Assembly (NCBI RefSeq): GCF_002223055.1
Contig: NZ_NKFL01000007.1
Coordinates: forward strand, 310,001-374,000
Length of the DNA stretch: 64,000 nt
Origin: Burkholderia sp. HI2500
GTDB lineage: Bacteria > Pseudomonadota > Gammaproteobacteria > Burkholderiales > Burkholderiaceae
Reading direction: 5' to 3'
Positions 33,172 through 41,567 of this stretch are shown here, in pieces. The stretch's first letter is position 1. Each line of letters starts with the position of its first letter. The position numbers were made by a program, and so were the translations under genes. Below the pieces are notes generated by a model, which worked only from the letters and a program-made list of their open reading frames with translations, ran no database searches and was not told the DNA's origin.

Positions 33172-35263
33172 CGCGGGTGCGCTCCGGAACGGCGGTGAAA
33201 TAGGCGGCGTACGTGTGCAGCAGCACGTGGACGTCGGCGAACGCGGCCATCAGCCACTTCAGTTCGGTGTTGCCCGGCTGCGCGGCGGCGAGGCCGGCGA
33301 GCGCGTGCGCGGCGCGCCGCGCATGCCGGGCCGCACGAGCCGGGGCGGCCGCGTGCCGCGCGAGGCCGGCGAGCCCGGCGCGCACGCGGCGCCGCGCGAT
33401 GTCGGGCAGGCCGTCACGCTCGGCGCCGCGACGAATTCGCAGCAACTCCTTGCCGACGTGCAGCGCCGCGAGCGCTTCGATGCTCGCCTGCGTCATCGCG
33501 GCCGGCTGGCCGGCGAGCAGCGCGCCGAGCTGCGCGATGCGGTGCTGCTGGCGCTGCTGCCAGGCCGCCGCCACGACGCGCTTCCCCGCCACGACTGCGA
33601 GCGTGTCGTCGCGGATCGTGCGGCGCAGCCGCGTGGCGTCGGTGGCCAGGTTGCGCGGCAGGATCAAGCGGAACGTGAGCAGCGTGAGGAAGGTGGCGAG
33701 CACCCACGCGACCGACTGGTTCAGGAACAGCGCGACGTCGGGGCGGAACGGATTGGTCGCGCCGGTCAGCGTGTTGAACGCGACGAGATACGCGAGCCCC
33801 GCGAGCGCGGTCTTCGGCACGCTCGTCGCATAGATGCCGGGCATCCAGAACAGCGCGAGCGCGACGACCAGCAGCGGAAAGCCTTCGATGCGCGGCAGGA
33901 TGCCGAACGCGCACACGAACGCGGCCGGCACGGCCAGCACCGTGCCCTTGATGAACGCCTGCGCGCCGGCGGCCGGGTTGCCGGCGGTCGCGAGCAGCGC
34001 ACAGTACGGCGCGACGACGAGCAGCATCATGTCGCCCTGGTTCCAGCCGGTGACGAGCCAGAACGCACCGGAGATCGCGATCGCGCAGGCCGAGCGCACG
34101 CCGTTGCGCAGGGCCGCCCCCGTGTCGCGGTGAAAGCGCACCCGTGCGGGCCGATAGCCCGGCCGCGGGCGCCGCAATTCGACGAGCCCGTCGAGCGCCG
34201 CGCAATAGTCGTCGATCTGTTCGATCAATCGCTCGCCGGCGATCAATAACGCCGCTTCGTCGCGCGGATCGCCGAGCGCGATACCGTCGAGCGCCACACG
34301 CAGGCTTTCGCGCGCATCGACCAGCCGCGCAAGCGCGTGCGCCGCGCCGCCGGGGCCTTCACCCAACGCGTCGGCGGCGGCCTGCCACGCGGCCGCGAGA
34401 CGCGGCTGCAGCGACGCGACCGCTTGCGCGCCGGGGCTGTCGGCCGGCAGCGGCGGTGTGCCGCCCACGAGCGCGCCGAACAGCGACGCCATCCCGTGCC
34501 GCACGGCGGCCGCGCGCTGCGCGAGATCTTCCGATTCGGCCTTGCCGAGCGCGAGCAGATCGTCGATGCCGTAGATGCCGGCGAACAGCGCGTGCCGCTT
34601 GTCGTCGGCGGGCGCCGCCGCGAGGCCGTTGCGCTGCGCGGCGATAACCCGCGCGACGTCGGCCGTGACGCGTGTCACCAGCGCTTCGAGTTTTGCGTGG
34701 ACATCGCGCGTGCCGAGCTGCATCGACACGAGGCTCAGGCACAGCACGCCGATCGCGACCGTCGAGCCGCGCCCGATCACGTGCTCGAAGGTCAGCTCGG
34801 GATGCTGCATCGCGCCGTAGGTCGCGAGGCCGATCGTGTAGCCGGCCACCACGGTGCCCGACGCGCGGAAGTGCCGCAGCAGCGTCATGCCGGCGACGCA
34901 GACGCCGAGCCAGAACGCGAAGCCGAGAATGAACAGCAGCGGCTGCTGCGCGAAGCAGCCCATCAGCACGAACGCGACGACCATCCCCGCGATCGTGCCG
35001 ACCACGCGCCACACGCCCTTGCCGATCACCGCGCCCTGCACGGGATTGATCACGAGCAGCACCGTCGATGCCGCCGAGTACGGCGTTTCCAGTTCGAGCA
35101 GGTACGCGACGCCGAGCGCGAGCGCGGCGGCGACGACCGAGCGCGCGACATACGCACCGCGTGGCGTGAAGATGTCGATGCGCGCGATCAGCGCCGCGGC
35201 CGCGCGATTCAGGCGGCGGGGCGGCGCCGCGACGGCGCGCGTCTGATCGGCTGCGTCATGCAC
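33161..35263 (-). CDS. FUSC-family inner-membrane efflux protein (AaeB/fusaric acid resistance type)
   Basis: A 700-aa transporter with two blocks of five to six TM helices (about residues 30-190 and 385-545) separated and followed by cytosolic helical domains, the FUSC layout. Landmarks are TPYSAASTVLLVINPVQGAVIGKG, conserved in the family, and PYCALLATAGNPAAGAQAF in the second block. Homologues export aromatic carboxylic acids (p-hydroxybenzoate, fusaric acid). It is the first structural gene, 100 bp downstream of a LysR gene on the same strand. A palindrome at 35335-35349 may control it. Confidence 0.92.
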   Translation of the reverse strand: MHDAADQTRAVAAPPRRLNRAAAALIARIDIFTPRGAYVARSVVAAALALGVAYLLELETPYSAASTVLLVINPVQGAVIGKGVWRVVGTIAGMVVAFVLMGCFAQQPLLFILGFAFWLGVCVAGMTLLRHFRASGTVVAGYTIGLATYGAMQHPELTFEHVIGRGSTVAIGVLCLSLVSMQLGTRDVHAKLEALVTRVTADVARVIAAQRNGLAAAPADDKRHALFAGIYGIDDLLALGKAESEDLAQRAAAVRHGMASLFGALVGGTPPLPADSPGAQAVASLQPRLAAAWQAAADALGEGPGGAAHALARLVDARESLRVALDGIALGDPRDEAALLIAGERLIEQIDDYCAALDGLVELRRPRPGYRPARVRFHRDTGAALRNGVRSACAIAISGAFWLVTGWNQGDMMLLVVAPYCALLATAGNPAAGAQAFIKGTVLAVPAAFVCAFGILPRIEGFPLLVVALALFWMPGIYATSVPKTALAGLAYLVAFNTLTGATNPFRPDVALFLNQSVAWVLATFLTLLTFRLILPRNLATDATRLRRTIRDDTLAVVAGKRVVAAAWQQRQQHRIAQLGALLAGQPAAMTQASIEALAALHVGKELLRIRRGAERDGLPDIARRRVRAGLAGLARHAAAPARAARHARRAAHALAGLAAAQPGNTELKWLMAAFADVHVLLHTYAAYFTAVPERTRDAQ

Positions 35264-35334
35264 TGCGCTTGCTCCATGAGAAAGGACGCAGCCAGTCTAC
35301 GGTCGAGCGATGCATGCGGAACAGTGACGTCTTT

Positions 35335-35349
35335 GCACTCGACGAGTGC
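35335..35349. promoter_or_regulatory. Palindrome upstream of the FUSC operon
   Basis: GCACTC-GAC-GAGTGC, perfect 6-bp arms with a 3-bp spacer, 72 bp before the FUSC start in the gap after the LysR gene. A second palindrome GACGCATGCGTC (35354-35365) overlaps the LysR stop. Size and position suit a LysR-type activator site; unproven. Confidence 0.4.
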
Positions 35350-35363
35350 GTACGACGCATGCG

Positions 35364-36287
35364 TCATGCGTGCGCCGGATGCAGCGCCGGCTGGCCGGTA
35401 CACAGCCCGCGCACGACACGCCGCAGCCACTGGTGCGCGGGGTCGCTCTGGAAGCGCGGATGCCACGCCTGCGTGATCAGCACGGTTTCGAGCGGCACCG
35501 GCAGCTCGAACGCGCGCACGCCGAGCCCGGCCCGCACCGCGCCGCGCGCGAGATGCTCGGGCAGCGGCAGGATCAGGTCCGATGCCTGCAGCGCGAAGAT
35601 CGCCGCATACGGCGTCGGCACGACGAGCAGCACCTGCCGCGCGAGGCCGCGCGCGGCGAGCGCGTCGTCGATCGGCCCCGCCGACTTGCCGCGCCGCGAC
35701 ACGCCGATGTGCGGCCAGCGCGCGAAGCGCTCGGGCGTGATGTCGTCGTCGAAGATCGGGTGGTCGTCGCGCGCGAGGCCGACGAAGGTCGTCGTGAACA
35801 GCGGCTGGACGCGAATCTCCGGCCCGAGGCGGCGCGACGCGCTGATGAACAGGTCGATGCGGCCGCTGCGCAACGCGTCGTCGTCGATGTCGTCTTCCTC
35901 GGGCATGAAGCGCAGCATCGCGCGCGGCATCCCGCGCGCCATCTCCTCGAGCAGGCGGCTGCTGTGCAGGCCGACGAAGATGTCGTTCGCGCGCACGTTG
36001 AACTGCTTGTCGAGCGTGCCGAGATCGATTTCCGCGGACGGGGCGAGCAACTGCGACGCGCGCTCCACGGTTTCGCGGACGGCGCCGCGCAGTTCGAGCG
36101 CGCGCGGCGTCGGCACCATCTTGCGGCCGGCCTGCACGAAGATCGGGTCGCCGACCGTTTCGCGGATGCGCGCGAGCGTGCGGCTCATCGCGGGCGGGCT
36201 CAGGTTCATGCGGCGTGCGGCGCCGACGACGCTACCCTCTTCGAGCAGCGCGTCGAGTGAAATCAGCAGGTTCAGGTCGGGTGCCAT
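35364..36287 (-). CDS. LysR-family transcriptional regulator
   Basis: A 307-aa LTTR. The N-terminal HTH LISLDALLEEGSVVGAARRMNLSPPAMSRTLARIRE is typical (only part of the domain). The effector domain follows with RIDLFISASRR and a conserved SRRGKSAGPIDDAL stretch, and it is closest to the NodD/PcpR-like branch. The ATG at 36287 follows GGAGAAG; a start at 36368 is less likely. It lies upstream of and co-directional with the FUSC operon, so it is the likely local regulator, perhaps sensing an aromatic acid. Confidence 0.92.
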   Translation of the reverse strand: MAPDLNLLISLDALLEEGSVVGAARRMNLSPPAMSRTLARIRETVGDPIFVQAGRKMVPTPRALELRGAVRETVERASQLLAPSAEIDLGTLDKQFNVRANDIFVGLHSSRLLEEMARGMPRAMLRFMPEEDDIDDDALRSGRIDLFISASRRLGPEIRVQPLFTTTFVGLARDDHPIFDDDITPERFARWPHIGVSRRGKSAGPIDDALAARGLARQVLLVVPTPYAAIFALQASDLILPLPEHLARGAVRAGLGVRAFELPVPLETVLITQAWHPRFQSDPAHQWLRRVVRGLCTGQPALHPAHA

Positions 36288-36409
36288 CGGCTTCTCCGTG
36301 TCATCGCGTGCATGCGGCGCAATGGTAGTGCGGGATACGCGCGCGCAGCGTGACTGCAGCGCACGCAACGATTGCGCGCGGCATCACGCGTGACGCACGC
36401 ATCGGGGTG

Positions 36410-36937
36410 TCATTGGCCGGCGCCGGCATCGGGCGGCAGCGAGCGGACGGCGGCGAATGCGCCGTTCACGTACATCAGCGGGTTCACGTCGTCGGACATC
36501 GCGACGCGCGTGACCCGTCCGACCAGGATCGAATGCGAACCCACCTCGACCTGTTCGAGCGTGTCGCAGAAGAACGACGTCTGCGCGTTCTCGAGGTAGG
36601 GCAGGCCGGTCGCCGCGTCGGTGCGCCATGCGTCGTGCGCGAAGCGCGTGTCGGAGCCCGTCGTGCTGCACGCGAGCGCGAGCGGCACGTGGCAACTGCG
36701 CAGCGCGTTCACGCAGAAGCGCCGGCGGCCGGTGATCGACGCGTGAATGCTGGCGCGCCGGTTGATGCACACCAGCACGGTCGGCGGATCGAGCGCGACG
36801 GAGGTGAACGAGCTGGCGGTCAGCGCACACGGGGCGGCCGTTTCGCCGTCGCCACCGGTCGTGACGATCGTGACGGTGGCGGCCACGCCGCGCATCGCCT
36901 GTTTCAGTTGCTGCGCAATGTCCACGGTGTTCGTCAT
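36410..36937 (-). CDS. Flavin reductase-like protein (HpaC family)
   Basis: A 175-aa flavin:NAD(P)H oxidoreductase of the short-chain flavin-reductase family that feeds reduced FMN/FAD to two-component monooxygenases. Motifs are GVAATVTIVTTGG, APCALTASSFTSVALDPPTVLVCI (part of the FMN pocket) and the C-terminal HSILVGRVTRV. The start at 36937 begins MTNTVDIAQ. It lies 64 bp after the FAD monooxygenase gene on the same strand and close to an LLM-type monooxygenase that needs reduced flavin, so it is probably the latter's partner. Confidence 0.9.
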   Translation of the reverse strand: MTNTVDIAQQLKQAMRGVAATVTIVTTGGDGETAAPCALTASSFTSVALDPPTVLVCINRRASIHASITGRRRFCVNALRSCHVPLALACSTTGSDTRFAHDAWRTDAATGLPYLENAQTSFFCDTLEQVEVGSHSILVGRVTRVAMSDDVNPLMYVNGAFAAVRSLPPDAGAGQ

Positions 36938-37001
36938 GATGCGGTCCTGTCACGAGGAGCCCCGGTGCCGCGGGTCGTACCACGCGGCGCCGGGGCGGGC
37001 G

Positions 37002-38264
37002 TCAAAGCTGATACGCGTCGGCCCAGGTCCAGTGGTAGGACTTGAAGTCGGCGCGGCGCGACTTGAGCTCGGCGTCGCGCGCCTGTTGCTCGGGGCCGTC
37101 GGGCAGGTGGAACACGCCGCCGTTGCCGGCCGACGCGAGCTGGATCCGCGCGCTGCGGTCGATCCGCAAGCGCTGGTACTCGACCAGCGCGGCGCCGAGG
37201 GCGTCCTTCGACGCGAGCCCGGTCACGCACCGGCCGAGCACGACCGCGTCCTCGAGCGCCTGCGCGGCGCCCTGCGACTGGTACGGCAGCATCGGATGGC
37301 ACGCGTCGCCGAGCAGGCATACGCTGTCCCACACCCAGCGCGTGAGCGGCTGGCGGTCGTGCAGCGACCAGCGGCTCAGGTCCGACGCGCAGCGGATCAG
37401 CCCGACGAGGCGCGGGTCCCAGCCATCGAGCTCGGCCTCGAGCGTCGCGCGGTCGCCCTTGCTGCTCCACGATTCGCGCGTGCTGCCGTCGCCCGGCACG
37501 ATCACGACGAGGTTCAGCAGCCGGCGCTCGCGCACCCAGTAATGGATCGCGTGCCGGCCGGGCCCGAGCCAGATCGTCACCTGCGGCTCCTTGACGATCT
37601 CGAACACGGGCGAGTGCGGATCGATCGCGTCGACGTCGATCAGCGCGCGATACGCGTCGTCGCCGCTGTAGTGCGGCGCATCGTCGCCGAGCAGCGCGTG
37701 GCGCAGCGTCGAGTGAATGCCGTCGGCCGCGACGACGAGATCCGCGCGCCAGCGCGTGCCCGCCGCGTCGACGACGGTCGCGCCGTCCGGCCCGCACGCG
37801 TCGAGCCCGCGCACCGCGATGCCGCCGAGCACGGCGACGGGCGGGCCGGCCGTGTCCGGGTCGCGTACGGCGTCGAGCAGCGCGGCATGCAGGTCGGCGC
37901 GATGCGCGTTCCAGTACGGCGCGTTGAAGGCGGCCTCGACGTCGTCGCCGAGCGGGAAGGAACCGAGCAGGCTGCCGTCCTGCCAGCGGCGGCGGATCGT
38001 CGCGGTCGGGGCGACGGCGGCCAGCCGCTGCCGGTCGAGCACGCCGAGCGCACGCAGCGCGCGCGTGGCGTTCGGCACGACCTGCAGCCCCGCGCCGACT
38101 TCCCGGAACGCCCGGCTTTGCTCGAGGACGGTGACGCGATGGCCGGCGCGGCGCAGCGCGAGCGCGGCGGCCAGGCCGCCGATGCCGGCGCCGACGACGA
38201 TCGTGTCGAGTGACAGGGACGGTGTCATGGGCGAGTCCGCCGTGGGTCCGGAAGAGATCGGCAT
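37002..38264 (-). CDS. FAD-dependent aromatic monooxygenase (salicylate / 6-hydroxynicotinate hydroxylase type)
   Basis: A 420-aa class A flavoprotein hydroxylase. It has the Rossmann motif GAGIGGLAAALALRRAG near the N-terminus, the DG motif VVAADGIHSTLR near residue 180, and the GD motif GDACHPMLPYQSQGAAQALEDA (key residues G-D-x-x-H-P). This group hydroxylates aromatic acids, often with ipso attack and decarboxylation. Starts at 38264 or 38228 are both possible; neither has a strong ribosome site. It follows the LLM gene by 4 bp and lies opposite the aldolase/DHQS genes, which points to a tailoring role in the same pathway. Confidence 0.9.
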   Translation of the reverse strand: MPISSGPTADSPMTPSLSLDTIVVGAGIGGLAAALALRRAGHRVTVLEQSRAFREVGAGLQVVPNATRALRALGVLDRQRLAAVAPTATIRRRWQDGSLLGSFPLGDDVEAAFNAPYWNAHRADLHAALLDAVRDPDTAGPPVAVLGGIAVRGLDACGPDGATVVDAAGTRWRADLVVAADGIHSTLRHALLGDDAPHYSGDDAYRALIDVDAIDPHSPVFEIVKEPQVTIWLGPGRHAIHYWVRERRLLNLVVIVPGDGSTRESWSSKGDRATLEAELDGWDPRLVGLIRCASDLSRWSLHDRQPLTRWVWDSVCLLGDACHPMLPYQSQGAAQALEDAVVLGRCVTGLASKDALGAALVEYQRLRIDRSARIQLASAGNGGVFHLPDGPEQQARDAELKSRRADFKSYHWTWADAYQL

Positions 38265-38268
38265 GGCG

Positions 38269-39327
38269 TCATAGCCCCGGCAGCACGTCGCGGGCGAACA
38301 CTTCCAGGTTGTTGCTCATCAGCTCGTACGGCTGCGCGCCGTAGTCGATGTGCCACAGGATCGCGTCGAGCCCGAGGTCGGCTTCCAGCGCGCGAATGCG
38401 CTGGCGCACGGTGTCGGGCGTGCCGAGCACGGCGGTCGCGTCGAGGTCGGCCGTGTCCATGCCGCCCATCTTGTTCTTCATCGCCTCGTTGTAGCCCTGG
38501 TACGCCGACGACTGCACCTGCTCCCACGACTTCGCGGCGTCCGCGAAATAGCGCCAGTGATGGCGCAGGCGCGGCTCCGCGAGCGCCAGCGCGTGCGCGT
38601 CCGACGTGCCGATCATCAGCGGGATGCTGATCGCGACCTGCGGCCGGCGGCCGGTGTGGCCGTGATGGCGCTCGAACGTCTCGCGATAGAGGGCCACCAT
38701 GTCCTGCGTCTTCGCGAGCGCGTCCTTGCGCGGCGGCGCGGCCATCAGCAGATTGAAGCCGCGTTCGCCGATCCACTCGAAGCTGGACGGCGTGAGCAGC
38801 GCCGCGACCCAGACCGGCGGACGCGGCTGCTGCGTCGGGCGCGGCAGCGATTGCGCGTTGCGGTAGCGGAAGAACGGCGTGTCCTCGCTGACCGATTCCT
38901 CGGCGAGCAGGCGTACCGTCGCGTCGATCGTCTGCTGGAAGCGCGCCTTGCTCGAATCGAGATCGATGCCGAACGCCTCGAATTCGTACGGCAGGAACGC
39001 GCGCGCGAAGCCGAGCTCGAGCCGCCCGTTCGAGATCGCGTCGAGCTGCGCGGCCTCGGCCGCGAGCTGGATCGGATGATGGAACGACGCCTGGATGCCC
39101 CCCGTCATCAGGCGGATCGACTTCGTCTGCGCGGCCGCGGCCGCGAGGAACATCAGCGGCGACGGGCTGTAGCCGCCATACGGCTTCAGGTAGTGCTCGG
39201 TCATCTTCACGTACGTGTAGCCGAGCCGGTCCCCCAGCGCGCTGAGCTTCAGCGCGTTCGCGTAGTAATCGGCCGCCGGGCGGTCGGCCGGGCCGGTATC
39301 GGGCAAAAAGGACACGCCGAACTTCAT
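38269..39327 (-). CDS. LLM-class flavin-dependent monooxygenase
   Basis: A 352-aa luciferase-like TIM-barrel monooxygenase that uses reduced FMN supplied by a partner reductase. Features are MKFGVSFLPDTG, YVKMTEHYLKPYGGYSPSP, the RLELGFARAFLPYEFEAFG loop and GTPDTVRQRI near the C-terminus. The ATG at 39327 follows GAGGT; an upstream in-frame start is rejected because it crosses the divergent promoter. It is the first gene of the minus-strand arm (LLM, FAD hydroxylase, flavin reductase). Substrate unknown; N-oxidation, Baeyer-Villiger oxidation or ring hydroxylation are all seen in this class. Confidence 0.9.
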   Translation of the reverse strand: MKFGVSFLPDTGPADRPAADYYANALKLSALGDRLGYTYVKMTEHYLKPYGGYSPSPLMFLAAAAAQTKSIRLMTGGIQASFHHPIQLAAEAAQLDAISNGRLELGFARAFLPYEFEAFGIDLDSSKARFQQTIDATVRLLAEESVSEDTPFFRYRNAQSLPRPTQQPRPPVWVAALLTPSSFEWIGERGFNLLMAAPPRKDALAKTQDMVALYRETFERHHGHTGRRPQVAISIPLMIGTSDAHALALAEPRLRHHWRYFADAAKSWEQVQSSAYQGYNEAMKNKMGGMDTADLDATAVLGTPDTVRQRIRALEADLGLDAILWHIDYGAQPYELMSNNLEVFARDVLPGL

Positions 39328-39600
39328 AGACACCTCACAGGTTGATGTGCTGCCGTTGTCTGCAAAGGGGAACCGATGCCGCGTCGAATGCGTCCCCCGG
39401 TCGGGAAACAGGATCGCTCGCAATGTACTTGCAAGGATGATCCAATCATAGGATGATTGGGTCTATGCAAGTCTTACACGACGCAAGATTTGCTGCAAGC
39501 GTTGCTCGGTTGTTGCTCCAGTTCCGCCCGCAAGCGGGCACTCCGGGGGCAGGCTGAAGTCGCACGGGCCGGCCTCTCCATTTCTGGCGAGGAATCAAGG
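39328..39600. promoter_or_regulatory. Divergent promoter of the putative biosynthetic cluster, with nested inverted repeats
   Basis: Contains CCAATCAT-AGG-ATGATTGG (39442-39460), perfect 8-bp arms. A wider pair ACTTGCA (39427-39433) / TGCAAGT (39466-39472) surrounds it, and the heptamer GGATGAT occurs as a direct repeat at 39435 and 39451. The same heptamer, as ATCATCC, occurs at 44539-44545 upstream of the GntR gene. This fits a FadR-type GntR operator controlling both arms. Confidence 0.6.
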
Positions 39601-40401
39601 ATGGACGCTCTTCTATCGGTTTCTGGCAAGGCGCTCAGGATGCGGCGGGTGGTGCGTGCCGCGTCGGGCAAGTGTCTGATGGTGCCGCTCGACCATTCGC
39701 TCGCGGACGGGCCCATCGCCCCTCCGCAGCAGTTGCGGCAACTGGTGGGCGACATTGCCGCGCACGGCGGCGACGCGATCGTCGTGCATCGCGGCCGCGC
39801 ACGCTTCCTGTCTCCCGACGTGCTGAGCGATCTCGCGCTCGTCGTGCACCTGAACGGCTGCACGCGCTACGCGGAGGACGCGAACGCGAAGACGCTGTTC
39901 GCGAGCGTCGAGGATGCACTCGCATGCGGCGCGGACGCGGTCAGCGTGCACGTGAATCTCGGCTCGAAGACGGAGAACCAGCAGCTGCTCGACCTGAGCC
40001 GCATCGCGACCGAGTGCGCGCGCTGGTCGTTGCCGCTGCTCGCGATGATCTATCCGCGCGGCCCGGGCCTCGGCGATCGTCCGCAGACCGAACTGATTGC
40101 CCACGCGGCGAACGTCGCGGCGGATCTCGGCGCCGACATCGTCAAGCTGCCGTACAGCGGCGACGCCGCGAGCATGGCCGACATCATCGCCGGCTCGTCG
40201 CTGCCGGTGCTGGTCGCGGGCGGCGCGAAGCTGCCGGAAGACGAGTTCGTCGCGTTCACGTCGCGCGTGATGAACGCGGGTGCGCTCGGCATCGCGGCCG
40301 GTCGCAACGTGTTCGCCGCGCCGAAGGCCGCCCCGCTGATCCGCCGCCTGTCCGATGCCGTGCACGGTGTCGAGCGGCGTGCCGCGCACCTGGCCGCCTG
40401 A
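39601..40401 (+). CDS. ADH-synthase/GriI-like class I aldolase
   Basis: A 266-aa DeoC/LacD-type TIM-barrel aldolase resembling archaeal 2-amino-3,7-dideoxy-D-threo-hept-6-ulosonate synthase and actinobacterial GriI. Catalytic residues are in place: D31 (VPLDHSLADGP), Y151 (AMIYPRGPG) and the Schiff-base K182 (DIVKLPYSGD), each two positions from D33, Y153 and K184 of M. jannaschii MJ0400 as I recall it. GriI condenses aspartate semialdehyde with DHAP to a C7 amino sugar acid phosphate. The ATG at 39601 follows GAGGAATCAAGG. It starts the plus-strand arm with two DHQS-II genes. Confidence 0.88.
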   Translation: MDALLSVSGKALRMRRVVRAASGKCLMVPLDHSLADGPIAPPQQLRQLVGDIAAHGGDAIVVHRGRARFLSPDVLSDLALVVHLNGCTRYAEDANAKTLFASVEDALACGADAVSVHVNLGSKTENQQLLDLSRIATECARWSLPLLAMIYPRGPGLGDRPQTELIAHAANVAADLGADIVKLPYSGDAASMADIIAGSSLPVLVAGGAKLPEDEFVAFTSRVMNAGALGIAAGRNVFAAPKAAPLIRRLSDAVHGVERRAAHLAA

Positions 40402-40453
40402 GCCGGTGCGCCGGGCCGTCGCGCCCGGTTCATTTCGACCGTAGAGGATTTCC

Positions 40454-41518
40454 ATGCATCGCTATCCGTGGATCGACCTGCGCGCGCTCGGCGCGCAGGC
40501 AGGCGCCGTCGCGGCCGACGCAGCGAGGGCCGGCGCGTGCCGTTTCGTGGTGGCCGAAGCCGAGCGCGACACGTGCGCGCCTGGCGCGGCGGCGCAACTG
40601 TCCGTATCGACGCCGGGCGTCGCAACGCTGGTCGACGACGTGCATGCGCCGCTCGCAGGCGTTCGCGTGAGGATCGACGGCGCGGCCGATTTCGGTGCCG
40701 TGCGCACCGCGATCGCGCGGCACGCGCTCGTCCTGATCGACTACGCGCTCGTGACCACGGTGCCGCTCGAGCGCCTGCTCGCGGGTGTCCGCGAGGCCGC
40801 GTGCCGCATCGTCGTGTCGCTGGCCGATCCGCACGGCGCGGCCTACCTCGCGCGCAAGCATGCGCAGTCGCCGGTCGACATCGCGTTCGCCCCGCGCGAT
40901 GCGGCCGCGTTGCGTGGCGTGCTGGCCGCATGCGGCGAGCTGCGCGCCCGCGAGCCGCTGAAGCTGAAGATATTCGAGGTGCAGCGCGTCGAGCCGCTCG
41001 GCACCGGGCTGCATGCGGTGATCGACGGCTGTTCGCAGCTGGACGGCGAAGAGTGCGTGCTGGCCGGCGCGAGCGCGACCAGCATGCTGCTCGTCGTCGC
41101 GGCCGGCGCCGCGCACCCGCCGGGCCGGCCGCTCACATTCGGCATCGACGCGGGCTCGGCCGAATCGTTCGTGTTCTGCGGCGGCGACCGCGCGCGCCAG
41201 CTTTCGCTGCTGCGTTCCGGCGAGCGGATCCTGACGGTCGGCGCGGCCGGCGACACGCGCGCGATCGTGGTCGGCCGCGTGCGGATCGAATCCGCGCCGC
41301 TCGTCGCACTGCACACGCGCAGCGCGTCCGGCGCGAACACGCGCGTCGTGATGCGCGGCGACCGCGCAGTACGGTTCCGGACCGACGACGGCGCGCGCGT
41401 CGGTCTCGCCGATGTCGCGCCCGGCGTCCGGCTTGCCGGCTACGAACCGGGCGCCGGCTGGGTGGATTGCCGGATGAGGGCCGCCGCGTCGCGCTCGGTC
41501 GTTTCCGTCAGCCGCTAG
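40454..41518 (+). CDS. 3-dehydroquinate synthase II paralogue, divergent copy
   Basis: A 354-aa protein related to archaeal-type DHQ synthase (PF01959 family). It keeps the N-terminal WIDLRALG strand and the central VEPLGTG turn but has lost conserved blocks found in the next gene. CVDTC is replaced by AVIDGC, GSYS by GASAT, and RPFRVNAG by RPLTFGIDAG (residues from 225). The GVLL strand is also missing. The ATG follows GAGGATTTCC, 52 bp after the aldolase gene. It may be a non-catalytic partner, or an enzyme with changed specificity. Assigned by similarity in order of motifs to its neighbour. Confidence 0.8.
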   Translation: MHRYPWIDLRALGAQAGAVAADAARAGACRFVVAEAERDTCAPGAAAQLSVSTPGVATLVDDVHAPLAGVRVRIDGAADFGAVRTAIARHALVLIDYALVTTVPLERLLAGVREAACRIVVSLADPHGAAYLARKHAQSPVDIAFAPRDAAALRGVLAACGELRAREPLKLKIFEVQRVEPLGTGLHAVIDGCSQLDGEECVLAGASATSMLLVVAAGAAHPPGRPLTFGIDAGSAESFVFCGGDRARQLSLLRSGERILTVGAAGDTRAIVVGRVRIESAPLVALHTRSASGANTRVVMRGDRAVRFRTDDGARVGLADVAPGVRLAGYEPGAGWVDCRMRAAASRSVVSVSR

Positions 41519-41567
41519 TTTCATCCTGTCACTCAACCTGCGTTATCCCCTTCGAAGGAGATTGGCC

